This document shows, piece by piece, positions 7,436-15,050 of a stretch of 52,469 nt of DNA. The notes beneath the pieces were generated by a model that saw nothing but the letters and a program-made list of their open reading frames with translations, was not told where the DNA came from and searched no databases. Origin of the DNA: an uncultured Taibaiella sp. (GTDB lineage: Bacteria; Bacteroidota; Bacteroidia; Chitinophagales; Chitinophagaceae); the NCBI GenBank assembly GCA_937870855.1, contig CALMWT010000193.1:1-52469 (forward strand), given 5' to 3'. A program made the position numbers and the translations under genes. Numbering within the stretch: position 1 is the stretch's first letter; each line of letters begins with the position of its first letter.

Positions 7436-9622
7436 CTACCATTTAAGATTCAGCCCCATTAACCAATTGAAACCTGCCTGCGGGTAATAATAATTTTGCG
7501 TAGTAAACGCCCCGCCATAAATATAGCTGAAAGTATAACCGTTGCTTTCATACTTTTTGTCAAAAACATTGTTGAGTGCTAAAATGGCGGTTACTTCTTT
7601 AAATGTTTTTGTACGGATAGCATAGCGCAACCGCACGTCATTTATATTGTAGGCGTTTATAGATCGTCTTTCGTTTGAAGTATTGTCAAGAAATTGACGG
7701 CTCACGTACTTGTTGAGAATTTCAATTTCCAGCTTCTGACCTGATTTCACATTTTGAAACGGGGTAAAAATAATTCCTGCTGCCGAGATAAATTTTGGAG
7801 AGAAGGCAATGTCGGTTGTTCCGTGATTTATCATAGTCTGGTTGCCCTCGTCGTAATTATCAATAAACTCTGTAAGGTTTTTAATCTTGTTTTCAGACAA
7901 GGTTGCGTTTGCATGAAGGGTAAACCATTTAAATGGTTTTACAGCACCCATCACTTCAAGCCCAGCGCGATAACTCTCCGGCACATTCGTTCTTGTGTAA
8001 GCGCCCACATCATTTATTTTTCCTGTCAACACCAACTGGTCTTTGTAAGACATGTAGTAAAGATTAGCGCCAAAATTCCATCGAAGTTTATTGAACTCAT
8101 ACCCTGCTTCTATATCGTTCAATCTTTCAGGCTGAGGTAAAGAATTGGTTGATGCTTCAAAATCATCGCGGTTAGGTTCTTTATTAGCTACTGCAAGAGA
8201 AGCGTAAAGTTTTTGCCGTTGGGTGTTGTCATCTTTTAATAAATAGGTGACACCAACTTTAGGATTGAAGAAATTGTAAGTAACCGAAGGCTGCACCGTT
8301 GGGTTCTTTCTGAAACCGTTAAGATCGTAAGCTACATGTCGAAACTGCAAATCGCCAAAAAGTATCAGTTTCCCTATGCTGTGTTGTGCCTTTGTGTAAA
8401 AGTTCAGGTCTTTCTTGGTTGCATCTAACTGATACCAGCGATGGTCGGCAGACACTGCATATTCTGCCCATTTTACAACCCCGAAATGATCGCCCGCATA
8501 ATGCGTATATCCCCCTCCAAAACTTAGCTGGGTTTTGTTCTTTTCGTAAAGCAGTGAAAAAACCGAACCGTAAAAATAATTGTCGAGCCAAAGCTGGCGG
8601 ATAAGATCTGTGGACTGAAGCGTATCATTTCCTCTTGTAAAATACGGCAAGCCATAATCCGAAAAAAACTCCGCCATTTTATACTCTTCGTAGTATCCCT
8701 TTCCTCTTGTCAGGAAGAAAGCAACGTTTGCAGTGAGGTTGTTATTGAATTTATGATTGAAAAAAAACTGGTAGTAATCCTGCTGATAATTGTCTGTCTG
8801 ATTGCTGTAATAATTGCCGTCCGACATTAGCCCCAGTTCATTAAATCTTCTGTTCGTTTTCAATGAATCTTCCGCCACGCCATTCCATGCCTGACCCGTT
8901 TTTTCTCTACCGGTAAGCAACATAAAACGCAAGGAAGTTTTTTTAGAAAGCGTCCAGCCTGCAAGTAGCTGCAACGATTTCAGATCGGACGCTGATCTTT
9001 GAACATACCCATCGGAACTAAGCTTCGATAAGCGAACATCAAATTGAAAACCATTTTGGAGTAAACCCGTTCCTGCCTTCACGGTATATTTCTGTGTGTT
9101 GAAAGAGCCAATACTAAAACTTCCTTCCGCACCTGCTTCTTTCATTTGCTCGAGTGTACTGATACTCATTGTAGCGCCAAAAGCACCAGCTCCGTTTGTG
9201 GATGTACCCACACCTCTTTGAATTTGCATAGAGCTTGCCGACGAAGCAATGTCGGGGAAGTTGACGAAAAATGTTCCCTGCGATTCTGCATCATTTACCG
9301 GAATGCCATTGAGCGTAACATTGATACGTGTACCATCCGTGCCCCGAATACGCAAACCCGTGTAGCCTACGCCCGCACCCGCATCGGAAGTAACTACCGC
9401 AGAGGGTGTGTATTGCAATAAAAAAGGAAGGTCTTGACCCAGGTTGTTTTTTTCGATTTCCTGTTTGCCGATCTCCGTTTTGGCAAAGGGAGCATCAGAC
9501 CCTGCACGCACAGCACGTATTTCTACCGGTTGTAAATTTTGTTGTTTCAAAGAGTCTTGTGCAAAAGCAAAAACGGAAAAAGTAGAAAACAAAAAACTGA
9601 GTACGAAGCGTTGCGGAAACAT
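7436..9622 (-). CDS. TonB-dependent receptor under a TPP riboswitch (probable thiamine-compound importer)
   Basis: A 728-residue outer-membrane transporter: signal peptide ending at FAFAQ (about residue 22), a TonB-box/plug region (LQPVEIRAVRAGSDAPFAKT, then LPFLLQYTPSAVVTSDAGAG and LRIRGTDGTRINVTLNGIPV) and a beta-barrel ending GFNWLMGLNLKW. The mRNA leader carries a recognisable TPP aptamer (9768-9850), so expression should fall when thiamine pyrophosphate is abundant. Thiamine riboswitches in front of TonB receptors are established for Bacteroidetes, where the receptor is proposed to import thiamine or its precursors. No periplasmic or inner-membrane partner gene is adjacent. Receptor call is firm; substrate is inferred from the riboswitch. 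Confidence 0.9.
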   Translation of the reverse strand: MFPQRFVLSFLFSTFSVFAFAQDSLKQQNLQPVEIRAVRAGSDAPFAKTEIGKQEIEKNNLGQDLPFLLQYTPSAVVTSDAGAGVGYTGLRIRGTDGTRINVTLNGIPVNDAESQGTFFVNFPDIASSASSMQIQRGVGTSTNGAGAFGATMSISTLEQMKEAGAEGSFSIGSFNTQKYTVKAGTGLLQNGFQFDVRLSKLSSDGYVQRSASDLKSLQLLAGWTLSKKTSLRFMLLTGREKTGQAWNGVAEDSLKTNRRFNELGLMSDGNYYSNQTDNYQQDYYQFFFNHKFNNNLTANVAFFLTRGKGYYEEYKMAEFFSDYGLPYFTRGNDTLQSTDLIRQLWLDNYFYGSVFSLLYEKNKTQLSFGGGYTHYAGDHFGVVKWAEYAVSADHRWYQLDATKKDLNFYTKAQHSIGKLILFGDLQFRHVAYDLNGFRKNPTVQPSVTYNFFNPKVGVTYLLKDDNTQRQKLYASLAVANKEPNRDDFEASTNSLPQPERLNDIEAGYEFNKLRWNFGANLYYMSYKDQLVLTGKINDVGAYTRTNVPESYRAGLEVMGAVKPFKWFTLHANATLSENKIKNLTEFIDNYDEGNQTMINHGTTDIAFSPKFISAAGIIFTPFQNVKSGQKLEIEILNKYVSRQFLDNTSNERRSINAYNINDVRLRYAIRTKTFKEVTAILALNNVFDKKYESNGYTFSYIYGGAFTTQNYYYPQAGFNWLMGLNLKW

Positions 9623-9679
9623 GGCGTTATCTGTTTTAAAAAATTATCGAAGTGCCATGTTACATTTAGTAACACTTAC

Positions 9680-9750
9680 CAATTGGAAGTTTGCTTAACT
9701 GCATTATTGCCCACTGCAAATTGCTTACTGCCTATTGCCAACTGCGTACT
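9680..9750. repeat. Simple repeat TTGCnnACTGCnNA inside the receptor leader
   Basis: Roughly four imperfect 13-17-base units (pattern TTGC..ACTGC..) lie between the riboswitch and the receptor start codon. A 19-base run, TTGCTTACTGCCTATTGCC, recurs exactly at about 16864-16882, just after another gene. It is therefore a dispersed low-complexity repeat that has entered a regulatory leader. Confidence 0.6.
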
Positions 9751-9755
9751 ATAAA

Positions 9756-9786
9756 AATGCTGATCTGCTATTCCCTAACCAGCATT
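9756..9786 (-). promoter_or_regulatory. Possible terminator hairpin overlapping the TPP aptamer 3' side
   Basis: On the minus strand AATGCTG (plus 9780-9786), part of the conserved 3' portion of the aptamer, can pair perfectly with CAGCATT (plus 9756-9762), followed by TTTTAT. It could be part of the expression platform, but the pairing would compete with the aptamer, which is the reverse of the usual logic, so this is tentative. Confidence 0.3.
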
Positions 9787-9850
9787 ACCCGGTCCAGGTT
9801 CAGCGGGTATAATCTCAGCCCTTATTTTCAAGGCACCCCGTGCGAAAATT
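9768..9850 (-). promoter_or_regulatory. TPP (THI-box) riboswitch aptamer
   Basis: Read on the minus strand, the conserved elements occur in order: CGGGGTGCC, GGGCTGAGA, ATACCCG, GAACCTG, CCGGGTAATGC and TAGGGAA. These are the diagnostic blocks of the thiamine-pyrophosphate aptamer. I could not find a strong P1 stem outside the core. The downstream gene on this strand is the TonB receptor starting at 9622, about 145 bases away. A TACATTTG box (plus 9861-9868) lies just upstream. Confidence 0.93.
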
Positions 9851-9860
9851 TTTCGCGGTG

Positions 9861-9868
9861 CAAATGTA
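9861..9868 (-). promoter_or_regulatory. Probable -7 box for the riboswitch transcript
   Basis: TACATTTG on the minus strand matches the Bacteroidota TAnnTTTG consensus and would place the transcript start just before the TPP aptamer. No well-spaced TTTG (-33) was found. Confidence 0.45.
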
Positions 9869-9990
9869 GGCTTTTGACTCAAAAAAAGTTCCTGTTAAAA
9901 AAAATAGAAAAATTCACCCCCTAAAATGCTTCTCTTGCTATTTTATTTTTCTAAATTGTCATTCTTATCTCACTAAAATTTGAAATAATT

Positions 9991-11097
9991 ATGAAAAAAC
10001 TTTTTCTCCTTTCTGGAAGTTTAATGTTGAGTGCAAGTGTGTTTGCGCAAACTACTGTTAAGAAAGTAATCATTGAAGACTATACTGGCGGATGGTGTGG
10101 CTGGTGTCCTGAAGGTACTGTTATTCTGGAGGGGTTGGAAGCGCAATATCCAACTCAAATGATTCCAATTGCAAATCATAACGGAGATGCATTACAAACA
10201 GCGGAAGGTGCAGCGGTAGATGCAGCATTGAATGTAACATCTTATCCAAACGGCTCGGTTGATCGCAAGTTGTTTTCTGGTGAACCTAAAACCTCTTTTA
10301 GTAGAGGGAAGTGGACAAATTATTTTAATCAGAGAAAGGCAGAGACAGCCAAAGTTTCTGTAGGCTTCGCAAACAAAAAACTTACTACTTCTACGGGCAC
10401 TTATGAGGCTGACATAAAAGTTAAGTTTGTTTCACAACCAACTGCCGGCGTTCCATTAAAAGTACAGGTTTACATTTTAGAGGACAGTATTCCTGCAACA
10501 GGTAATTATTATCAACTCAATTTTTCTTCCTCTATTCAAGGAGGGAAAGACACTCTAAGTCCTTGGTTTCACAATGCAACATTGAGAGATGCTTTAGGAG
10601 GTAACTGGGGCTTTGCCACAGCCATTCCCGCAACACCAGTAGTTGGTACAGAGTACACGCAGCCTATTTCCTTTACTATCCCCGCAGGTTGGGTGAAAAA
10701 ACATATTCAATTGGTGGCATTCGTAGCTTATGATGGAGCTGTAGCAAGTGGGCAAAAAGAAATATTGAATTCGGAAGAAGTAAAGCTGTCATCATTCTTC
10801 CCGACATCGGTTAATGATTTGAAAGATGAAGTAAGTTTCATTAACACCTATCCTAATCCGGCCTCAGCAAATCAGGTGGTGAAAATTGAATACAACATAG
10901 AGAAATCATCAGTTGTTTCACTGAAAGTTTATAATGCGCTTGGTCAACTCGTTGCTTCACCATACATAAGTAATGAGGTAGTAGGTACTCATACAATTCA
11001 TTGGAGACCGTCGGAAAATGGCTTAACATCTGGTATTTATATACTAGAGTTGGCTACCGAAAACGGCAAAAAAGTTCAACGCCTGAATTTGAAATAA
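9991..11097 (+). CDS. Omp28-like secreted protein with T9SS sorting domain
   Basis: A 368-residue exported protein: signal peptide (cleavage after SVFAQ, about residue 20), a thioredoxin-like Omp28 domain starting VIIEDYTGGWCGWCPEG with CxxC at Cys36/Cys39, a beta-sandwich region, and a C-terminal type IX secretion sorting domain from about residue 288 (YPNPAS...GQLVAS...GIYILEL...VQRLNLK). Porphyromonas Omp28 is the family's named member; a redox or adhesin role has been suggested but is not settled. The CxxC suggests disulfide chemistry at the cell surface. A hairpin terminator follows, so this gene and the next thioredoxin-like gene are probably separate transcripts. Confidence 0.88.
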   Translation: MKKLFLLSGSLMLSASVFAQTTVKKVIIEDYTGGWCGWCPEGTVILEGLEAQYPTQMIPIANHNGDALQTAEGAAVDAALNVTSYPNGSVDRKLFSGEPKTSFSRGKWTNYFNQRKAETAKVSVGFANKKLTTSTGTYEADIKVKFVSQPTAGVPLKVQVYILEDSIPATGNYYQLNFSSSIQGGKDTLSPWFHNATLRDALGGNWGFATAIPATPVVGTEYTQPISFTIPAGWVKKHIQLVAFVAYDGAVASGQKEILNSEEVKLSSFFPTSVNDLKDEVSFINTYPNPASANQVVKIEYNIEKSSVVSLKVYNALGQLVASPYISNEVVGTHTIHWRPSENGLTSGIYILELATENGKKVQRLNLK

Positions 11098-11154
11098 GTT
11101 TCGTGTGCTTTTGGCTTTTAAAACCTATGAGGCAGGAGCATAAAGGTTACAGCA

Positions 11155-11180
11155 AATCCCCGCTTTTCGCGGGGATTGTC
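11155..11180 (+). terminator. Hairpin terminator after the Omp28-like gene
   Basis: AATCCCCGC (11155-11163) pairs perfectly with GCGGGGATT (11169-11177) around a five-base loop. The following T content is modest (TGTCATTT). Confidence 0.6.
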
Positions 11181-11267
11181 ATTTATAGAAAAAATGAAAA
11201 CTTAGTTGATACTTCCATCTAAAAAAACCCTAACTTGGTTTTCCTTTTAAAAAACAAATTAATTGTG

Positions 11268-12992
11268 ATGAAGAAATTATTACTTACGGCACTTGCTGCC
11301 ACGGCTATCGGTGTTTCTGCAAACGCCCAGGTAAAGGTTGGAGACGTAGCTCCCAACTTTACGGTTACAGATATTAACTCAGTATCGCACAACCTTTATA
11401 CTTATCTGGATTCGGGCTATACTGTAATTCTGGATATTTCTGCTGCATGGTGCGGACCTTGCTGGGCTGTTCACCAAAGCCATGTTTTTAACGACATTGT
11501 AGATCATTATGGAACCAACGGTACTATTTCTCCCAAAAAAATAAAGGTATTGTGGTTTGATGGTGAGTCTCAAAACACCACGGCGCAACTTTACGGCCCA
11601 CAAGGTGGTAGCGGCGCTACCTACACTCAGGGCGACTGGGTAACAGGTACTAAATATCCCATCATTGACAATTCATCTCAGAATGCCAACTACCTCTATG
11701 GTGGCTTTCCTTCTTTTACAGTAATTGGAAGAGACAGACTTGTGTATATGACCACATCGGGCTACACACAACCTATGCTTACCGAGGCTTTTTGGGTAAA
11801 CTTTATTAATACCAACACACCCACTTATGCACCATCTGCCACTGTAGATGCAAAGGCAGTGCCTTACAACGGAGCAGATTATTTCCTTTGCTCTGCTAAT
11901 CCTAGCGTTAAGTTTCAAAACTACAGCCAAACGCAAAGTATAACCAGCGCTTCAGTAAAAGTGCTGAGTGGTACTACAGTTGTTTCAACTCAGCCCTGGA
12001 CGGGAACTTTAGCTCCATTCGCAGTAGCAACCGTTAATATTCCTGCATTCACTCCTACTGCAAGTCAAACAGGCCCCTGGTCTTTTGAAGTGACAGTAAC
12101 TGGTGATTCGTACACTGCAAATGATTCTAAGACTACCAATTTTAGTGTTATGACTGCTGCACAAACCTCACCAGTTCCTTACAGCGAAAACTTTGAAACT
12201 GCTACTGCAATGCCTAATAGATTTAAGGTAGATGCAGAAGGAGGATTTTTCTGGTTTGATGGTACTGGCACTACGCAAATCAAAGGCGCAAACGGACAAA
12301 ACACAAAACTCGTAGTGATTGATTACTGGAACATGTCGAATGGCACAACTTCAGAATTATTGCTCTCTAATTTCAACAATCAAAGTGCTCCCAATTCTGC
12401 ATTTGAGTTTGATCTTGCCCATGCTCAAAATAGTGCTACAGGTACAGGCAGCAACGATAAACTAGAGGTTCTTGTATCTACAGATTGCGGTCAGAATTGG
12501 ACAAGTTTATGGTCTAAATCCGGCGCAACGCTAAGCACTCGTACTCCGGTAACCGGCAACACACAGTTTATACCTGCTGCAGCATCTGAGTGGAGACGTG
12601 AAGGTTTTTCATTGAACAACCACAAGAGCAATAATCTTTTCATTAAGTTTAAAGCAACTTCCAACTTTGGTAATCTTGGCTTTTTAGACAATATCAAAGT
12701 AATGAACACTACTTCTATTGAAGACGTATTGGACAACAACAAAATAAGCATCTACCCTAACCCTGCAAAAGATGTAGCTCATGTATCACTTACGGTAACA
12801 AAAGCTACTCATGTGAAGCTTCAGGTTACAGATATGATGGGTCGTGTAATTAGCAACATTGATGGAGGAAACATGAACGCAGGACAGCACGTTATTGATA
12901 TTCCTACTACAGCTTTATCTGCCGGCGTTTACAACATTCAGATTTTAACTGATGGCGGTAACAGAACAGAACGTCTGAACGTTATTAAGTAA
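11268..12992 (+). CDS. Secreted TlpA/thioredoxin-like protein with T9SS sorting domain
   Basis: A 574-residue exported protein, taking the ATG at 11268, which gives a clean signal peptide (MKKLLLTALAATAIGVSANA, 20 residues); an upstream in-frame GTG would prepend 11 implausible residues. Order of parts: a thioredoxin-like domain (VGDVAPNFTVTD, active site AAWCGPCWAVH with Cys62/Cys65), beta-rich regions, a choice-of-anchor/adhesin-like jelly-roll (ENFETATAMPNRF to FLDNIKVMN), and a T9SS sorting domain from about 487 (ISIYPNPAKD to TERLNVIK). It likely acts as a surface-attached or secreted disulfide reductase/oxidase; the CGPC is the reducing-type motif. A strong terminator follows. Confidence 0.88.
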   Translation: MKKLLLTALAATAIGVSANAQVKVGDVAPNFTVTDINSVSHNLYTYLDSGYTVILDISAAWCGPCWAVHQSHVFNDIVDHYGTNGTISPKKIKVLWFDGESQNTTAQLYGPQGGSGATYTQGDWVTGTKYPIIDNSSQNANYLYGGFPSFTVIGRDRLVYMTTSGYTQPMLTEAFWVNFINTNTPTYAPSATVDAKAVPYNGADYFLCSANPSVKFQNYSQTQSITSASVKVLSGTTVVSTQPWTGTLAPFAVATVNIPAFTPTASQTGPWSFEVTVTGDSYTANDSKTTNFSVMTAAQTSPVPYSENFETATAMPNRFKVDAEGGFFWFDGTGTTQIKGANGQNTKLVVIDYWNMSNGTTSELLLSNFNNQSAPNSAFEFDLAHAQNSATGTGSNDKLEVLVSTDCGQNWTSLWSKSGATLSTRTPVTGNTQFIPAAASEWRREGFSLNNHKSNNLFIKFKATSNFGNLGFLDNIKVMNTTSIEDVLDNNKISIYPNPAKDVAHVSLTVTKATHVKLQVTDMMGRVISNIDGGNMNAGQHVIDIPTTALSAGVYNIQILTDGGNRTERLNVIK

Positions 12993-13010
12993 TTACTTCC
13001 TTTTAAAGAA

Positions 13011-13045
13011 AAACCTCCGGTTCAAATTTTCCGGAGGTTTTTTTT
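13011..13045 (+). terminator. Intrinsic terminator after the thioredoxin-like T9SS protein
   Basis: AAACCTCCGG (13011-13020) pairs with CCGGAGGTTT (13031-13040), with further T afterwards. Confidence 0.85.
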
Positions 13046-13127
13046 ATTAATAATGTTGTGGTGCTAAATTTTATCTCTACTTTATATCAGGGATGCGTAA
13101 TTTTACTTTACATTAGGAGTAAGCACA

Positions 13128-13364
13128 ATGAGTATCACAGAAATCACATTATACAATATCTTAAGAAAGAAGTTTGGTGAAGAAGAAACCGCTAAACTTG
13201 TTGAGTTTGTGAAGTCTGAAGTACAAAATGAAATAAACAATAGAACTGAACGATTTGCGACAAAAGAAGATATGGAGAGAGGCTTTAAGGATCAGCTCAA
13301 ATGGATTATCATCTTAATTTTTGGTCAGTCTGCTTTGCTAATAACTATTATGAAATTACTCTAA
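13128..13364 (+). CDS. Small coiled-coil protein with C-terminal membrane anchor
   Basis: A 78-residue protein. Residues 1-58 are charged and probably helical (KFGEEETAKLVEFVKSEV, then FATKEDMERGFKDQ), and residues 59-77 form one membrane helix (WIIILIFGQSALLITIMKLL begins at 59). The layout resembles the DUF1640/CCDC90-type small tail-anchored proteins that are common as single genes in Bacteroidota. No partner is evident; the next gene converges on it. Function unknown. Confidence 0.65.
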   Translation: MSITEITLYNILRKKFGEEETAKLVEFVKSEVQNEINNRTERFATKEDMERGFKDQLKWIIILIFGQSALLITIMKLL

Positions 13365-13426
13365 CTAATTGCTTAACCTTTTTCTTCGATTTCTCAGAAG
13401 CAGGTTATAACTCATATCCCGTCAGA

Positions 13427-13759
13427 CTATTGCTCAAAATATTCAATCACACATTCTTTAAGCAATTGCTCCTGAGATTGTAAACCCGTAGCAGGTACTA
13501 CTTCTACTTCTTCATAATGCGGCCAGCCATCGCCATCAACCCCCAGATATTCATAGTAACCCTTCTGGCTTAGCAACTTGCAAACAGCAATGTGCATCAG
13601 ATCCTGCTTTTGCTCCTTACTCCATTTTTTTCTTTCCGGGTTTTTACCAAGCTCGTTTATGCCAATAAGAAAAAGAATTCCTTCCATATCGGGCAGCTTA
13701 TCAAAACGTTCCTGCAGCATTGTCTCTACAATCTTCCAGCGTGCGTCAAAATTTTCCAT
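13427..13759 (-). CDS. Conserved-looking hypothetical cytoplasmic protein
   Basis: A 110-residue acidic soluble protein starting MENFDARWKIVETMLQERF. I chose the ATG at 13759: the frame stays open for 17 more codons to 13810, but those codons are made of an AATTCCAA simple repeat and encode an unnatural WNLEF run. Features are a helical N-terminal half with GILFLIGINELG and a GYYEYLGVDGDGWPHYE segment in the second half. No catalytic motif and no family name I can give. Confidence 0.65.
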   Translation of the reverse strand: MENFDARWKIVETMLQERFDKLPDMEGILFLIGINELGKNPERKKWSKEQKQDLMHIAVCKLLSQKGYYEYLGVDGDGWPHYEEVEVVPATGLQSQEQLLKECVIEYFEQ

Positions 13760-13766
13760 GCGGACA

Positions 13767-13810
13767 AAATTCAAATTCCAAAAACCAAATTCCAAATTCC
13801 AAATCCCCAA
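13767..13810. repeat. AATTCCAA-type simple repeat
   Basis: Several imperfect copies of AAATTCCAA occur in a row between the hypothetical gene and the MoxR gene. They form a spurious in-frame 5' extension of the former. Confidence 0.65.
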
Positions 13811-13849
13811 CCTTAGTGCTTTTAAAAAAAGTTAAAACCCCTTTATCCG

Positions 13850-13882
13850 ATTGCTATTTCCAGCACGCGATAATTACATTTG
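13850..13882 (+). promoter_or_regulatory. Probable promoter of the MoxR gene
   Basis: ATTG (13850-13853) and TACATTTG (13875-13882) are 21 bases apart, close to the Bacteroidota TTTG/TAnnTTTG arrangement. Predicted start of transcription is near 13889, 13 bases before the ATG. Confidence 0.5.
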
Positions 13883-13901
13883 ATCTCAAACATAAATTCT
13901 T

Positions 13902-14909
13902 ATGGAGCAGACTGCTTCTTCACTTGACATCCGCGAATTAAATGAAAGGATTCATCAGCACAGTGCATTTATTGATTTGCTGGCAATGGAGCTGAACAAG
14001 ACTCTGGTTGGCCAAAAGCACATGGTTGAAAGACTCTTGATCGGTTTACTCGCCAATGGTCATGTATTGCTGGAAGGTGTTCCCGGACTTGCAAAAACAT
14101 TAGCTATCAAATCGCTTGCTTCTGCCATTCATGCTCGTTTTGCAAGGATACAATTTACGCCCGATCTACTTCCCGCCGACGTGCTTGGAACTATGGTTTA
14201 CAACCCACAAGCCCACGAATTTGCAGTAAGAAAAGGACCGATTTTCGCCAATTTCATACTTGCCGATGAAATAAACCGCGCACCCGCAAAAGTGCAAAGC
14301 GCCTTGCTTGAAGCAATGCAGGAACGCCAGGTGACCATAGGAGATCATACTTATAAACTGGAAGAACCATTTCTGGTATTGGCTACCCAAAACCCAATAG
14401 AACAAGAAGGAACTTACGAACTGCCGGAAGCACAGGTAGATCGTTTTATGCTAAAGGTTGTGCTCACGTACCCGAAGAAGGAAGAAGAGCGACACATTAT
14501 ACGCTTCAACCTCAATCCTGATGGAATGCCCAAGATCAATGCGGTAGTATCGCCGGAGGATATTTTGCGCGCAAGGCATTTGGTAAAGGAAGTGTATATG
14601 GATGAAAAGATCGAGCAATACATTTTGGATATCGTTTTTGCTACGCGTTTTCCCGAAGATTTTAAGCTTGCGAAACTGAAGCCGCTTATCAGTTATGGCG
14701 CTTCTCCTCGTGCCAGCATCAGTCTTGCATTGGCAGCAAAAGCCTATGCATTTATCAAACGCAGAGGATATGTGATTCCTGAAGACATTCGTGCGGTGTG
14801 CCATGATGTATTGCGTCATCGCATTGGCATTACTTACGAAGCCGAAGCAGAAAATATTACCAGCGAGCAGATCATCAACGATATTTTGAACGTGGTGGAA
14901 GTGCCTTGA
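13902..14909 (+). CDS. MoxR-family AAA+ ATPase
   Basis: A 335-residue chaperone-like AAA+ ATPase of the MoxR class, which uses ATP to help mature or activate protein complexes, often with a von Willebrand A-domain partner. The Walker A motif is GVPGLAKT (59-66), Walker B is ILADEINRAP, sensor 1 is VLATQNPIEQEGTYELPEAQ and the sensor 2/lid region contains GASPRASISLALAAKA. Length is normal. The usual DUF58 and VWA neighbours are missing: the next gene is serS. It is therefore an orphan MoxR or its operon has been split. Confidence 0.92.
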   Translation: MEQTASSLDIRELNERIHQHSAFIDLLAMELNKTLVGQKHMVERLLIGLLANGHVLLEGVPGLAKTLAIKSLASAIHARFARIQFTPDLLPADVLGTMVYNPQAHEFAVRKGPIFANFILADEINRAPAKVQSALLEAMQERQVTIGDHTYKLEEPFLVLATQNPIEQEGTYELPEAQVDRFMLKVVLTYPKKEEERHIIRFNLNPDGMPKINAVVSPEDILRARHLVKEVYMDEKIEQYILDIVFATRFPEDFKLAKLKPLISYGASPRASISLALAAKAYAFIKRRGYVIPEDIRAVCHDVLRHRIGITYEAEAENITSEQIINDILNVVEVP

Positions 14910-14917
14910 TGGTGGAA

Positions 14918-15017
14918 GACCTCACAATATTTTTTCACACAGAGAACACAGAGGACAGAGTATTAAGAACTTTGTGCCCTCTTTAGCTTTGTGCGCTCAG
15001 TGTGAAACCGTGAGGTT
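14918..15017. repeat. Imperfect long inverted repeat (possible palindromic repeat element)
   Basis: CCTCAC (14920-14925) pairs with GTGAGG (15010-15015), and TTTCACAC (14933-14940) with GTGTGAAA (15000-15007), with further CACAGAG/CTTTGTG complementarity inside. The result is a roughly 96-base folded element between moxR and serS. It may serve as a terminator or be a dispersed REP-like element. Confidence 0.5.
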
Positions 15018-15025
15018 TGCTTTTC

Positions 15026-15033
15026 TATCTTTG
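15026..15033 (+). promoter_or_regulatory. Possible -7 box for serS
   Basis: TATCTTTG matches TAnnTTTG, 17 bases before the serS ATG. No matching -33 box is evident. Confidence 0.35.
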
Positions 15034-15050
15034 CCGCGTAAAAAATCTTT

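Noticed and set aside
9444..9924. Overlapping plus-strand frames around the TPP riboswitch
   Set aside because: They cover the receptor 5' end and the riboswitch in antisense and do not resemble proteins.
13760..13810. Extended N-terminus of the hypothetical protein at 13427-13759
   Set aside because: The 17 extra codons are made of an AATTCCAA simple repeat.
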